A stretch of 64,000 bases of DNA from Bacteroidota bacterium (GTDB taxonomy: Bacteria > Bacteroidota > Bacteroidia > Chitinophagales > Chitinophagaceae): positions 372,001-436,000 of the forward strand of contig JAHEFI010000001.1 of assembly GCA_024640255.1 (NCBI GenBank), read 5' to 3'. Positions 8,948 to 15,927 of this stretch are shown here, one piece after another (the stretch's first letter is position 1; each line of letters begins with the position of its first letter). The notes beneath the pieces are model-generated. The model worked only from the letters and a program-made list of their open reading frames with translations, searched no databases and was not told the DNA's origin. The position numbers were made by a program, and so were the translations under genes.

Positions 8948-9933
8948 TGAAAATTTTATACGCCATACAAGGCACTGGTAACGGGCATTTAAGCAGGGCT
9001 ATACAGCTTCATCCTTATTTAAAAAAATATGGTGAAGTAGATTATTTCTTGAGCGGTTCTAATGCTCAATTAAATACGAGTTTGCCAATTAAATATAGAA
9101 GTAAAGGCGTGAGTTTATTTTATAAAAACACAGGAGGTTTGGATTATTTTAAAATGCTTCAATCTTTTTCTTTTAACATTTTTAAAGAAGCAAAAAAATT
9201 ACCTGTTGAAGAATATGATATGGTGATCAACGATTTTGAATTTGTTACTTCATTGGCTTGTAGGTTAAAAAAAGTTAAATCAATTCACTTTGGACATCAA
9301 GCAAGTTTTCAAAGCAAGAAAACGCCAAGATCAAAAACTTTTAATCCTATTGGAAATTTAATCCTCAATAGCTTTGTTACAGCAGACAAATACCTTGGCT
9401 TGCATTTCGAAAAGTTTGATGAAAATGTTTACAATCCTGTAATTAAAGATGAAATTATCAATGCAGTGCCTATTAATGATGGGCATATTACTGTTTATTT
9501 ACCACAGTATTCAATAGAATTCCTAGAGCCTTACTTCTTAGCTTTTCCAAATTTTCATTTTGAAATTTTTACCAAAGAAGTTGGCCAAATTACTTGTAAG
9601 AAAAATATCTGCTATTTCCCTATCAATAATAATGCCTTTACACAAAGTATGATTAGGTGTTATGGTATAATTACTGCTGGAGGCTTTGAAACCCCTGCAG
9701 AAGCTATGTATTTGAATAAAAAAGTAATGAGTATTCCTATATTAAACCACTTTGAACAAGAATCCAATTCGGTAGCTTTAAAAAATATGGGGGTAAAGGT
9801 TTTAGAAAAAATAGATGAAAAATTTAATCAACATTTCCAACATTGGGTGAATGAAATGAATCCTATAAAATTAGACTTGCAATATTCTACAGAAGAGCTA
9901 GTAGACATATTATTTAAAAAAGCTTTAAACTAA
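8947..9933 (+). CDS. MurG/MGT-like glycosyltransferase (GT-B fold)
   Basis: The protein has 328 residues. It opens with MKILYAIQGTGNGHLSRA, the nucleotide-sugar glycosyltransferase loop typical of the TIGR00661-type family. The C-terminal half has a donor-binding pattern near 238-260 (ITAGGFETPAEAMYLNK), like MurG and the MGT enzymes. No signal peptide or membrane segment is seen, so it is probably cytoplasmic or membrane-associated, acting on a lipid or glycan acceptor. It overlaps the LpxH-like gene by one base. Acceptor and donor are unknown. Confidence 0.78.
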   Translation: MKILYAIQGTGNGHLSRAIQLHPYLKKYGEVDYFLSGSNAQLNTSLPIKYRSKGVSLFYKNTGGLDYFKMLQSFSFNIFKEAKKLPVEEYDMVINDFEFVTSLACRLKKVKSIHFGHQASFQSKKTPRSKTFNPIGNLILNSFVTADKYLGLHFEKFDENVYNPVIKDEIINAVPINDGHITVYLPQYSIEFLEPYFLAFPNFHFEIFTKEVGQITCKKNICYFPINNNAFTQSMIRCYGIITAGGFETPAEAMYLNKKVMSIPILNHFEQESNSVALKNMGVKVLEKIDEKFNQHFQHWVNEMNPIKLDLQYSTEELVDILFKKALN

Positions 9934-9937
9934 AAAC

Positions 9938-10282
9938 ATGTATATTATTTTAAATCAAGAGGGAGAGAAGATTGCTCATATTAACAATATGATAATTCTT
10001 GACGGATCAAATGAGAAAGTATTGGGAATTTTGATTGGAGATTGTTTTTTTGGTAAGAGTACTAAGGTAGTAGGCAAAATATTTAATTCAACAGCTTATT
10101 TAGTGAATGGAGAAATTGTAGGTAAGGTTGAACGAAATAAGGAACAAAAAGCAAGTAGCATAAAAAAGGCTCAGTTATTGGAAGCATGGGACTTGTTGTC
10201 AAATGTAAAAGAACATACCTGTGAGTGGATTAAAGAATCAAAGAGGTGGTCAAAAAAATCCTTAGAAAACCATTTAGGATAA
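9938..10282 (+). CDS. Small protein with repeated beta-hairpin segments (4-fold beta-flower-like)
   Basis: The protein has 114 residues. Residues 1-64 contain four short repeats of the kind 'I-x-G-x-x-I/V-x-x-I', for example NQEGEKIAHI, GILIGDCFFG, KVVGKIF and VNGEIVGKV. This resembles the 4-fold beta flower domain of Bacteroidota proteins. Residues 65-114 are helical and charged. It starts 4 bases after the glycosyltransferase and ends at a bidirectional terminator, so it closes that three-gene operon. Function unknown; the family assignment is by eye. Confidence 0.65.
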   Translation: MYIILNQEGEKIAHINNMIILDGSNEKVLGILIGDCFFGKSTKVVGKIFNSTAYLVNGEIVGKVERNKEQKASSIKKAQLLEAWDLLSNVKEHTCEWIKESKRWSKKSLENHLG

Positions 10283-10285
10283 AAC

Positions 10286-10318
10286 AAAAAAGCCTCTGAA
10301 TTTTCAGAGGCTTTTTTT
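10286..10318. terminator. Bidirectional terminator between convergent genes
   Basis: A 9-bp stem GCCTCTGAA / TTCAGAGGC is flanked by an A run on the left and a T run on the right, so it can end transcription from both sides. It lies between the stops of the small beta-repeat gene and of ald. Confidence 0.85.
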
Positions 10319-10336
10319 AATAATTCAATTAGTTGC

Positions 10337-11422
10337 TTATGCATTGAAAGCATCTGCAACTCCTTTGTGTAAAATTTTACCCGCTCTAATATTTAAACCC
10401 TTTGCTAATGCAGGATTCTCTGCTGTAGCCATTTCCCATCCTTTGTTCGCAATAGAAATAGCATAAGGCAAAGTTGCTTGCGTTAAAGCTCTGGTACTTG
10501 TTTGAGGCACAGCGCCTGGCATATTGGCAACGCAATAATGAATAATATTATCGATGGTAAATACTGGGTTCTCGTGTGTTGTTGGTTTACAAGTTTCGAT
10601 ACATCCACCTTGGTCAACTGCAACATCCACAATTACTGATCCTGCTTCCATTAATTTTAAATCTTCTTTCTTCACTAAATGTGGTGCTTTAGCTCCGTGT
10701 AATAATACTGCACCAATTAATAAATCGGTAGTAGGTAATTTATCTTTGATGGCTAATAAAGTTGAATATTGTGTTACCACATTCGCTGGCATTACATCAG
10801 ACAAATATCTTAGTCTAGTTAAATTAGTATCCATTAAAGTTACATTAGCACCTAAACCTGCAGCCATCTTTGCAGCTTGTGTTCCTACAATACCACCTCC
10901 AATTACCAATACTTCTGCTGGCTTCACTCCTGGAACGCCACCTAATAATTTTCCTTTTCCTCCAAATGGTTTACCTAAATAATAAGCACCCACATTAATT
11001 GCCATTCTGCCAGCTACTTCAGACATAGGCACTAATAATGGTAAAGAACCATCTGCTAATTCTACTGTTTCATAAGCAATACATACTGCATGCGTTTTCA
11101 TCATTGCTTCTGTTAATTCCTTAGATGCAGCAAAGTGGAAATAAGTAAATAAAATTTGACCAGATTTAATCAAACCATATTCTGCAGCCAATGGCTCTTT
11201 TACTTTCACAATCATTTCGGCAATATCATAAACTTCTTTAGCAGTTGCTAAGATTTGAGCACCTACTGCTTTGTATGCCTCGTCTGAAAATCCAGAGCCA
11301 GCACCCGCTTGTGTCTCCATATATACTGTATGTCCATTTCTCACTAAAGCATCTACACCTTCTGGTGTTAAGCCTACTCTATACTCTTGAATCTTAATCT
11401 CTTTTGGGCAACCTATAATCAT
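10337..11422 (-). CDS. ald: Alanine dehydrogenase
   Basis: The enzyme catalyses NAD-dependent interconversion of alanine with pyruvate and ammonia. The protein starting at the in-frame ATG at 11422 (361 residues) begins MIIGCPKEIK, the usual family start; the open frame extends 12 codons further upstream (to 11458), but that extension has no family match. Visible motifs are GLTPEG near the N-terminus, the ExxAGxGFSDEAY region near 45-60, and the NAD-binding GGGIVGTQAAKMAAGLGA loop near 165-180. A divergent Lrp/AsnC regulator gene lies upstream, the usual arrangement for control of ald. Confidence 0.95.
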   Translation of the reverse strand: MIIGCPKEIKIQEYRVGLTPEGVDALVRNGHTVYMETQAGAGSGFSDEAYKAVGAQILATAKEVYDIAEMIVKVKEPLAAEYGLIKSGQILFTYFHFAASKELTEAMMKTHAVCIAYETVELADGSLPLLVPMSEVAGRMAINVGAYYLGKPFGGKGKLLGGVPGVKPAEVLVIGGGIVGTQAAKMAAGLGANVTLMDTNLTRLRYLSDVMPANVVTQYSTLLAIKDKLPTTDLLIGAVLLHGAKAPHLVKKEDLKLMEAGSVIVDVAVDQGGCIETCKPTTHENPVFTIDNIIHYCVANMPGAVPQTSTRALTQATLPYAISIANKGWEMATAENPALAKGLNIRAGKILHKGVADAFNA

Positions 11423-11469
11423 AATATTGGGTTTTATTTCTGTACAAATTTGGTTCAAAAGAAAATATT

Positions 11470-11536
11470 TTTATCAAATGATAAATAATCAGTAAAATAT
11501 TCTATTAAAATGTCAAATAATGGAAATTATCAGTAA
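11470..11536. promoter_or_regulatory. Candidate Lrp-type operator region between ald and its regulator
   Basis: A perfect 7-bp inverted repeat with a 2-base spacer (TTTATCA/TGATAAA) sits at 11470-11485. The sequence ATCAGTAA occurs twice in the same orientation at 11488-11495 and 11529-11536, 41 bases apart, about four helical turns. Phased AT-rich sites between divergent genes fit an Lrp/AsnC octamer wrapping DNA. No experimental support is available. Confidence 0.4.
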
Positions 11537-11592
11537 TTTAGAGTGTAAATACCTGCAATAACAGAAAATATTCCTTCCCATAACAATACTAT

Positions 11593-12051
11593 ATGCAACT
11601 AGATTCTACCGATAAGTCTATTTTGCGCATCTTACAAAAAGACGCTTTAGCCAAATTAAAAGACATTAGTACGAGTGTTAACCTTTCTGTGAGTCCAACC
11701 CATGATCGTATTAAAAGAATGGAAACAGATGGGGTGATTCAAAAATATGTGGCATTGATAGATCGAAAAAAAATGGATCTTGGAATGGTAGTTTTTTGCC
11801 ATGTTACTTTAGATAAACAAACTAAAAATAATTTCGCCGAATTTGAGCAAACCATTTTACAATTTGATGAAGTAGTTTCTTGTAGTTTGGTTTCTGGTAG
11901 TTTTGATTATTATTTAAAAGTGGTTTCAAAAGATGTAGAGAGCTACAATAAATTTTACCAAGAAAAACTAGCAGTACTTCCAATGGTGGCACATATTAAT
12001 AGTTTATTTGTGATGGATGAAATTAAAACTACCACTAGCTTACCTATTTAA
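11593..12051 (+). CDS. Lrp/AsnC-family transcriptional regulator
   Basis: The protein has 152 residues. An N-terminal AsnC helix-turn-helix (LDSTDKSILRILQKDA, then ISTSVNLSVSPTHDRIKRME, about 2-45) is followed by the RAM/Lrp ligand-binding domain (about 65-145), with the GSFDYYLKVVSKD segment near 115-127 where amino acids bind. It is transcribed away from ald and most likely senses an amino acid and controls that gene, in addition to itself. Confidence 0.92.
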   Translation: MQLDSTDKSILRILQKDALAKLKDISTSVNLSVSPTHDRIKRMETDGVIQKYVALIDRKKMDLGMVVFCHVTLDKQTKNNFAEFEQTILQFDEVVSCSLVSGSFDYYLKVVSKDVESYNKFYQEKLAVLPMVAHINSLFVMDEIKTTTSLPI

Positions 12052-12063
12052 ATAAAATTTTTT

Positions 12064-12705
12064 ATGTACGATATTTCTTATTTCAAAGCGAATAATCAAG
12101 AAGAAGTGCTGGCATTTATGCAAGCCAATCCTTTTGTAACTATTTGTGGTGTGGATGCTAATGGATTGCCAATTGCAGCGCAAATACCTATTCTAATAAA
12201 ACAAACAGCAGATAAATTATTTATTACTGGCCATTTAATGCGTAAGCAAGATCATACTAATGCTTTTGAGAAAAACAATAATGTATTGGTTATTTTTTCT
12301 GCACCATCTGCATTTGTTAGTGCAAGTTGGTATACTCAAAAAGGTGTAGCCAGTACTTGGAATTATCAAACCGTTCATGCTGTTGGTAAGATGGAAATGA
12401 AAGATGAAGCTCACTTATATCAGCTGCTAACAGACTTGACTTTGCATTTTGAAAAAGATGCTAATGCGCCTACTCAGGTTAAAAATTTAGATCCTCATTA
12501 TGTGCAGCAAAACATGAAAGCCATTGTCTCTTTTGATATTGAAGTGACTGACTTAAAACATGTTTTTAAATTAAGTCAGAACAGAGATGAACAGTCTCAT
12601 CATAATATTCAAAGCGAATTAAACAAAGGAGATGCTGCTTGTAAGTATATGGCAGCGGCTATGCAGGCTCAATCAAATCCCAAAGATTCCCATATAAATC
12701 TTTAA
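12064..12705 (+). CDS. PaiB-like FMN-binding protein
   Basis: The protein has 213 residues of the FMN_bind_2/PaiB type, a split-barrel flavin protein. Typical segments are MYDISYFKANNQEEVLAFMQANPF at the N-terminus, FSAPSAFVSASWY near 80-92 and STWNYQTVHAVG near 99-110. Family members are described as negative regulators of sporulation genes in Bacillus or as heme/FMN oxidoreductase-like proteins; the role here is unknown. It follows the Lrp gene by 12 bases, so they may be cotranscribed. Its 3' end overlaps the convergent VOC gene by 47 bases. Confidence 0.85.
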   Translation: MYDISYFKANNQEEVLAFMQANPFVTICGVDANGLPIAAQIPILIKQTADKLFITGHLMRKQDHTNAFEKNNNVLVIFSAPSAFVSASWYTQKGVASTWNYQTVHAVGKMEMKDEAHLYQLLTDLTLHFEKDANAPTQVKNLDPHYVQQNMKAIVSFDIEVTDLKHVFKLSQNRDEQSHHNIQSELNKGDAACKYMAAAMQAQSNPKDSHINL

Positions 12706-13051
12706 ATACTGCAACGGTTCCATATTCTTCTATATGAGGAGCAATGGTAAACTCTACGCCTTTAGAAGTATAGTTATTAAAATCTCTATAAAAATCGTCG
12801 GTGTATAAAAATAAAAACACTCTTCCTCCTGTTTGGTATCCAATACTTTTTTCTTGTTCTGGGGTAGCGGCTTTGGCTAATAATAAATGACAACCATTTT
12901 CTGCACCAGTGGGTTGAACCATCACCCATCTTTTGGTTTCAGATAAAACAGTGTCTTCTATTAATTTAAATCCAAGGGTATTGGTATAATAAGCAATGGC
13001 CTCATCATAGTCTCTAACTACCACTGCAATATGTGCTAAATGTTGTTTCAT
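12659..13051 (-). CDS. VOC-family (glyoxalase/dioxygenase-fold) protein
   Basis: The protein has 130 residues in one vicinal-oxygen-chelate domain of two beta-alpha-beta-beta-beta units. It begins LAHIAVVVRDYDEAIAYYTNTLGF and ends YGNLWDLIE, both characteristic. His3 or His6 and the terminal Glu are likely metal ligands. Substrate unknown; relatives include lactoylglutathione lyases and antibiotic-binding proteins. The 3' end overlaps the PaiB-like gene on the other strand. Confidence 0.85.
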   Translation of the reverse strand: MKQHLAHIAVVVRDYDEAIAYYTNTLGFKLIEDTVLSETKRWVMVQPTGAENGCHLLLAKAATPEQEKSIGYQTGGRVFLFLYTDDFYRDFNNYTSKGVEFTIAPHIEEYGTVAVFKDLYGNLWDLIEPA

Positions 13052-13055
13052 GTTT

Positions 13056-13063
13056 CAAATGTA
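13056..13063 (-). promoter_or_regulatory. -7 box TACATTTG of the VOC gene
   Basis: On the minus strand TACATTTG is a full match to TAnnTTTG and lies only 4 bases before the ATG. If used, the mRNA would have essentially no leader. No -33 element at normal spacing is visible. Confidence 0.35.
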
Positions 13064-13113
13064 CAAATATTTGAAAGCTTTGAATTATCTTCATCAAAGT
13101 TTAAATTCACTAT

Positions 13114-13731
13114 ATGGCTACTACAAAAAATTTGATTTTTGATTTAGGCAATGTTTTGTATGATATTGATTTCACAAAAATGTATCATGCTTTTGAGCAA
13201 TTGGGGATACCTAATTTTGAAAACCATTTTACCTTGAATAAATCAGATCAAATATTTTTTGATTTAGAAAAAGGCTTTATTAATGAAGTCGAATTTTGTA
13301 ATGGCTTTAATGCTTTGTATAATTTGACACTTAATCATCAGCAAATTATTGATGCATGGAATGCCTTATTAGTAGGTTATAGAAAAGAGAGTATCGATTG
13401 GGTAAAAGCGCATAATAGTCAATTTGCCACTTTTTTATACTCCAATACCAATCAAATTCATTACGATCAGTTTATCCCACAATTTGAACGTGAAATAGGT
13501 GGAAAATTCGAAAATCTCTTCAAAACGCCCTATTATTCTCATAAAATGGGTCAAAGAAAGCCCGATCCAGCCTCTTTTCAGTTTATTTTGGACAAAGAAG
13601 GGCTAATTGCTGCCGAAACCCTATTTATAGACGATAACGAACCCAATATTAAAGCTGCTGCTTCTATAGGCCTACAAGTATTGTTTTTGAAACCTGGAAT
13701 GAGGGTAGAAAAAGATCTAGTAATTAGCTAA
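13114..13731 (+). CDS. HAD-superfamily phosphatase (subfamily IA, YihX-like)
   Basis: The protein has 205 residues. Motif I is FDLGNVLYDID (10-20), with the nucleophile Asp and the N-for-D change typical of the YihX-type variant-3 subgroup. A helical cap follows, with motif II around YSNTNQ (about 109-114), the lysine of motif III in GQRKPDP (about 146-152) and motif IV IDDNEPN (about 172-178). These enzymes dephosphorylate small sugar or nucleotide phosphates. The stop abuts the convergent DUF4834 gene with no spacer. Confidence 0.9.
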   Translation: MATTKNLIFDLGNVLYDIDFTKMYHAFEQLGIPNFENHFTLNKSDQIFFDLEKGFINEVEFCNGFNALYNLTLNHQQIIDAWNALLVGYRKESIDWVKAHNSQFATFLYSNTNQIHYDQFIPQFEREIGGKFENLFKTPYYSHKMGQRKPDPASFQFILDKEGLIAAETLFIDDNEPNIKAAASIGLQVLFLKPGMRVEKDLVIS

Positions 13732-13980
13732 CTACTTTTTCTTAACTTCCTCAAAATCAATGTATTCTGCCTCTTCAGCCTCTACTTTTGGTTTATTTGC
13801 CTGGGTTTGTTGTTGCTGATAATGCGCATTTTGTTGCTCCTGGGCTTTTTTAGCCGCCGCCTGCATTTTTTCCATATTTTGACGTACCGATTTCACGCCA
13901 TTGCTTACTGGTACTACTATTTCAAAGATTACTTTGTACAAGAAATAGATTAACAAGCCGTATAATAACATCTTCATCAT
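13732..13980 (-). CDS. DUF4834-like small membrane protein
   Basis: The protein has 82 residues. One N-terminal membrane segment (MLLYGLLIYFLYKVIFEIVVPV) is followed by a Gln/Ala/Lys-rich coiled stretch and an acidic tail (AEEAEYIDFEEVKKK). This matches the small Bacteroidota-specific DUF4834 type. It lies head-to-head with rimP and tail-to-tail with the HAD gene. Function unknown. Confidence 0.75.
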   Translation of the reverse strand: MMKMLLYGLLIYFLYKVIFEIVVPVSNGVKSVRQNMEKMQAAAKKAQEQQNAHYQQQQTQANKPKVEAEEAEYIDFEEVKKK

Positions 13981-13984
13981 GGCA

Positions 13985-13992
13985 CAAAAATA
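13985..13992 (-). promoter_or_regulatory. -7 box TATTTTTG of the DUF4834 gene
   Basis: On the minus strand TATTTTTG fits TAnnTTTG exactly and ends 4 bases before the ATG, the same placement as at the VOC gene. Confidence 0.35.
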
Positions 13993-14010
13993 CGTCTATA
14001 GGCAATATTA

Positions 14011-14042
14011 TTGGGTTATTTCATCCCGTTTTATTACCTTTG
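14011..14042 (+). promoter_or_regulatory. Promoter of the rimP-nusA-infB operon
   Basis: TTG at 14011-14013 and TACCTTTG at 14035-14042 are separated by 21 bases. This is the expected Bacteroidota spacing between the -33 and -7 elements. Transcription would begin near 14049, about 50 bases before the rimP ATG. Confidence 0.7.
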
Positions 14043-14063
14043 TTCCAGAATAAGCAGAGAATT

Positions 14064-14096
14064 GAAGGGAACGAAGTCGTTCCCTTCTTCTTTTTT
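14064..14096 (+). terminator. Terminator-like hairpin in the rimP leader (possible attenuator)
   Basis: A perfect 10-11 bp stem (GAAGGGAACG with CGTTCCCTTC) is followed by TTCTTTTTT and then the rimP start 5 bases later. The T tract lies only on the plus-strand side, so it acts on rimP-direction transcription. The nearest upstream plus-strand gene ends 330 bases before, beyond an oppositely oriented gene. The hairpin therefore sits inside the leader of the operon that encodes NusA, a factor that acts on RNA hairpins and termination. Confidence 0.7.
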
Positions 14097-14100
14097 AAAC

Positions 14101-14571
14101 ATGGAAGTAAACGACTTAAAAGCAAGGGTACTAGAAATTTTGGAACCTCTATTAGCAGAGGAGCCTGATTATTTCTTAGTATACATTAAGGTAAAGCCAG
14201 GACATATTATTAAAGTATTCTTGGATGGTGATAATGGATTGCCTATTGAAAAATGCATCTATTTTAACCGAAAATTATACAAGGCTATTGAAGAAGCAGC
14301 TTGGTTTCCTGAAGGTGATTTTGCTTTAGAAATTTCTTCTCCTGGTGTAGACGAACCATTATTGTTTAAAAGACAATACACCAAAAACATCGGCAGAAAA
14401 GTAGCCGTTACTTTAAATGACGATACCATTAAAGAAGGATTGTTGACCACAGTTGCTGAAGAAGATATTATTATCGAGTTTACAGAAGGGAAAGGTAAGA
14501 AAGCAGTGACACAACAATTATTAATACCATTTGAGAATATTAAATCAACTATAGTTCAAATTCAATTTTAA
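14101..14571 (+). CDS. rimP: Ribosome maturation factor RimP
   Basis: RimP is needed for maturation of the 30S subunit. The chosen ATG at 14101 gives 156 residues starting MEVNDLKARVLEI; the open frame extends 30 codons upstream, but that stretch encodes the promoter and hairpin and has no family match. Typical motifs are VFLDGDNG near 42-48, LEISSPGVDEPL near 78-89, and a C-terminal SH3-like barrel ending IPFENIKSTIVQIQF. nusA and infB follow, the standard order. Confidence 0.95.
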   Translation: MEVNDLKARVLEILEPLLAEEPDYFLVYIKVKPGHIIKVFLDGDNGLPIEKCIYFNRKLYKAIEEAAWFPEGDFALEISSPGVDEPLLFKRQYTKNIGRKVAVTLNDDTIKEGLLTTVAEEDIIIEFTEGKGKKAVTQQLLIPFENIKSTIVQIQF

Positions 14572-14609
14572 CAAATCATCAAGCAAATAGCTTGAAAAAA
14601 AATTATGTT

Positions 14610-15860
14610 ATGGCAAGTATAAATTTGATAGAAGCGTTCCAAGAGTTTAAAGACGCAGAAAGCATAGATCGTCCTACGATGATGAAAGTTGTAGAAGATG
14701 TATTTAAAACTTTATTAAGAAAAAAATATGGTAGCGACGAAAACTTTGACGTTATCGTAAACGCAGAAAAAGGTGACTTGGAAATTATCCGTCGTCGTGA
14801 AATCAGACCTGATGACGATGTAGATAATCCATTAGCTGAAGTTTCCTACTCTGACGCAATCAAGATAGAGCCTGACTTTGAGATTGGCGAAGAATTGTTA
14901 GAAGAAGTAAATATCTATGATTTTGGTCGTCGTGCTATTTTAGCTGCAAAGCAAACTTTAGCATCTCGTATCAATGATTTAAAGAAAAACGCTTTAGTGA
15001 AAAAATATTCTGATAGAATCGGCGAAATTATTAACGCAGAGATTTATCAAGTATGGAAGAAAGAAGTGTTATTGTTGGATGAAGAAGGTAATGAATTGAT
15101 TTTACCTAAGACAGAACAAATCCCACAAGACTTTTTCAAAAAAGGTGAAAATATTAGAGCGGTTATTGCTAGAGTAGATATGAAAAATAATACTCCAGTA
15201 ATTATCTTGTCTAGAACAAATCCATTGTTCTTAGCTAAATTATTAGAAATAGAAGTACCAGAAATTTTTGATGGTTTAATTACTATTAAGAAAATTGTTC
15301 GTGAACCAGGTGAGCGTGCTAAAGTAGCTGTGGAATCTTTCGATGACCGTATCGATCCAGTAGGTGCTTGTGTGGGTATGAAAGGTTCTCGTATTCATGG
15401 TATTGTTAGAGAATTAAAAAATGAAAATATTGATGTAATTAATTTTACAACCAATACTCAATTATTAATTCAACGTTCTTTAACACCTGCAAAAATTAGC
15501 TTCATGAATATCAATTCAGACACTAAGCGTGCTGAAGTGTATTTACAAGCTGATCAAGTTTCTTTAGCCATTGGCCGTAGAGGGGTGAATATCAAATTAG
15601 CTTCTGAATTAACAGGATACGAATTAGATGTTTATAGAGAAGATCAAGAAGTATTAGAAGAATTTGATATCGATATGGACGAGTTCACAGACGAAATCGA
15701 ACCATGGGTAATTGACGAGTTCAAGCGTGTAGGTTGTGATACAGGAAGAAGTGTATTAAAGTTAAGCGCTGAAGAATTAGAAAGAAGAACAGACTTAGAA
15801 AAAGAAACGATTGAAGAAGTTCGTCGAATCTTACAAGAAGAGTTTGACAAAGGTGAATAG
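14610..15860 (+). CDS. nusA: Transcription termination/antitermination factor NusA
   Basis: NusA binds RNA polymerase and nascent RNA and modulates pausing and termination. From the ATG at 14610 the protein has 416 residues beginning MASINLIEAFQEFKD; an in-frame TTG six codons upstream is less likely. The order is N-terminal polymerase-binding domain, S1 domain (about 135-200), KH1 and KH2 (DPVGACVGMKGSRI near 250; AIGRRGVNIKLA near 320-330), and a helix-hairpin-helix-like C-terminal part. It lacks the second acidic repeat of E. coli NusA, as is common outside the enteric bacteria. It follows rimP by 38 bases. Confidence 0.96.
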   Translation: MASINLIEAFQEFKDAESIDRPTMMKVVEDVFKTLLRKKYGSDENFDVIVNAEKGDLEIIRRREIRPDDDVDNPLAEVSYSDAIKIEPDFEIGEELLEEVNIYDFGRRAILAAKQTLASRINDLKKNALVKKYSDRIGEIINAEIYQVWKKEVLLLDEEGNELILPKTEQIPQDFFKKGENIRAVIARVDMKNNTPVIILSRTNPLFLAKLLEIEVPEIFDGLITIKKIVREPGERAKVAVESFDDRIDPVGACVGMKGSRIHGIVRELKNENIDVINFTTNTQLLIQRSLTPAKISFMNINSDTKRAEVYLQADQVSLAIGRRGVNIKLASELTGYELDVYREDQEVLEEFDIDMDEFTDEIEPWVIDEFKRVGCDTGRSVLKLSAEELERRTDLEKETIEEVRRILQEEFDKGE

Positions 15861-15875
15861 CCTTTGAAATAAAAG

Positions 15876-15883
15876 TATATTTG
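15876..15883 (+). promoter_or_regulatory. Possible internal -7 box before infB
   Basis: TATATTTG matches TAnnTTTG in the 67-base gap before infB. The nearest TTTG elements upstream are badly spaced (9 or 29 bases), so the box may not be used. A weak hairpin (GTTCCG/CGGGAC) follows at 15896-15913. Confidence 0.25.
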
Positions 15884-15927
15884 TATTAGGTTACTAGTTC
15901 CGTCAAATCGGGACAAAAAACAATAGA

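Noticed and set aside
14011-14100. Extended N-terminus of RimP
   Set aside because: The extra 30 codons cover the promoter and terminator-like hairpin and do not match the family.
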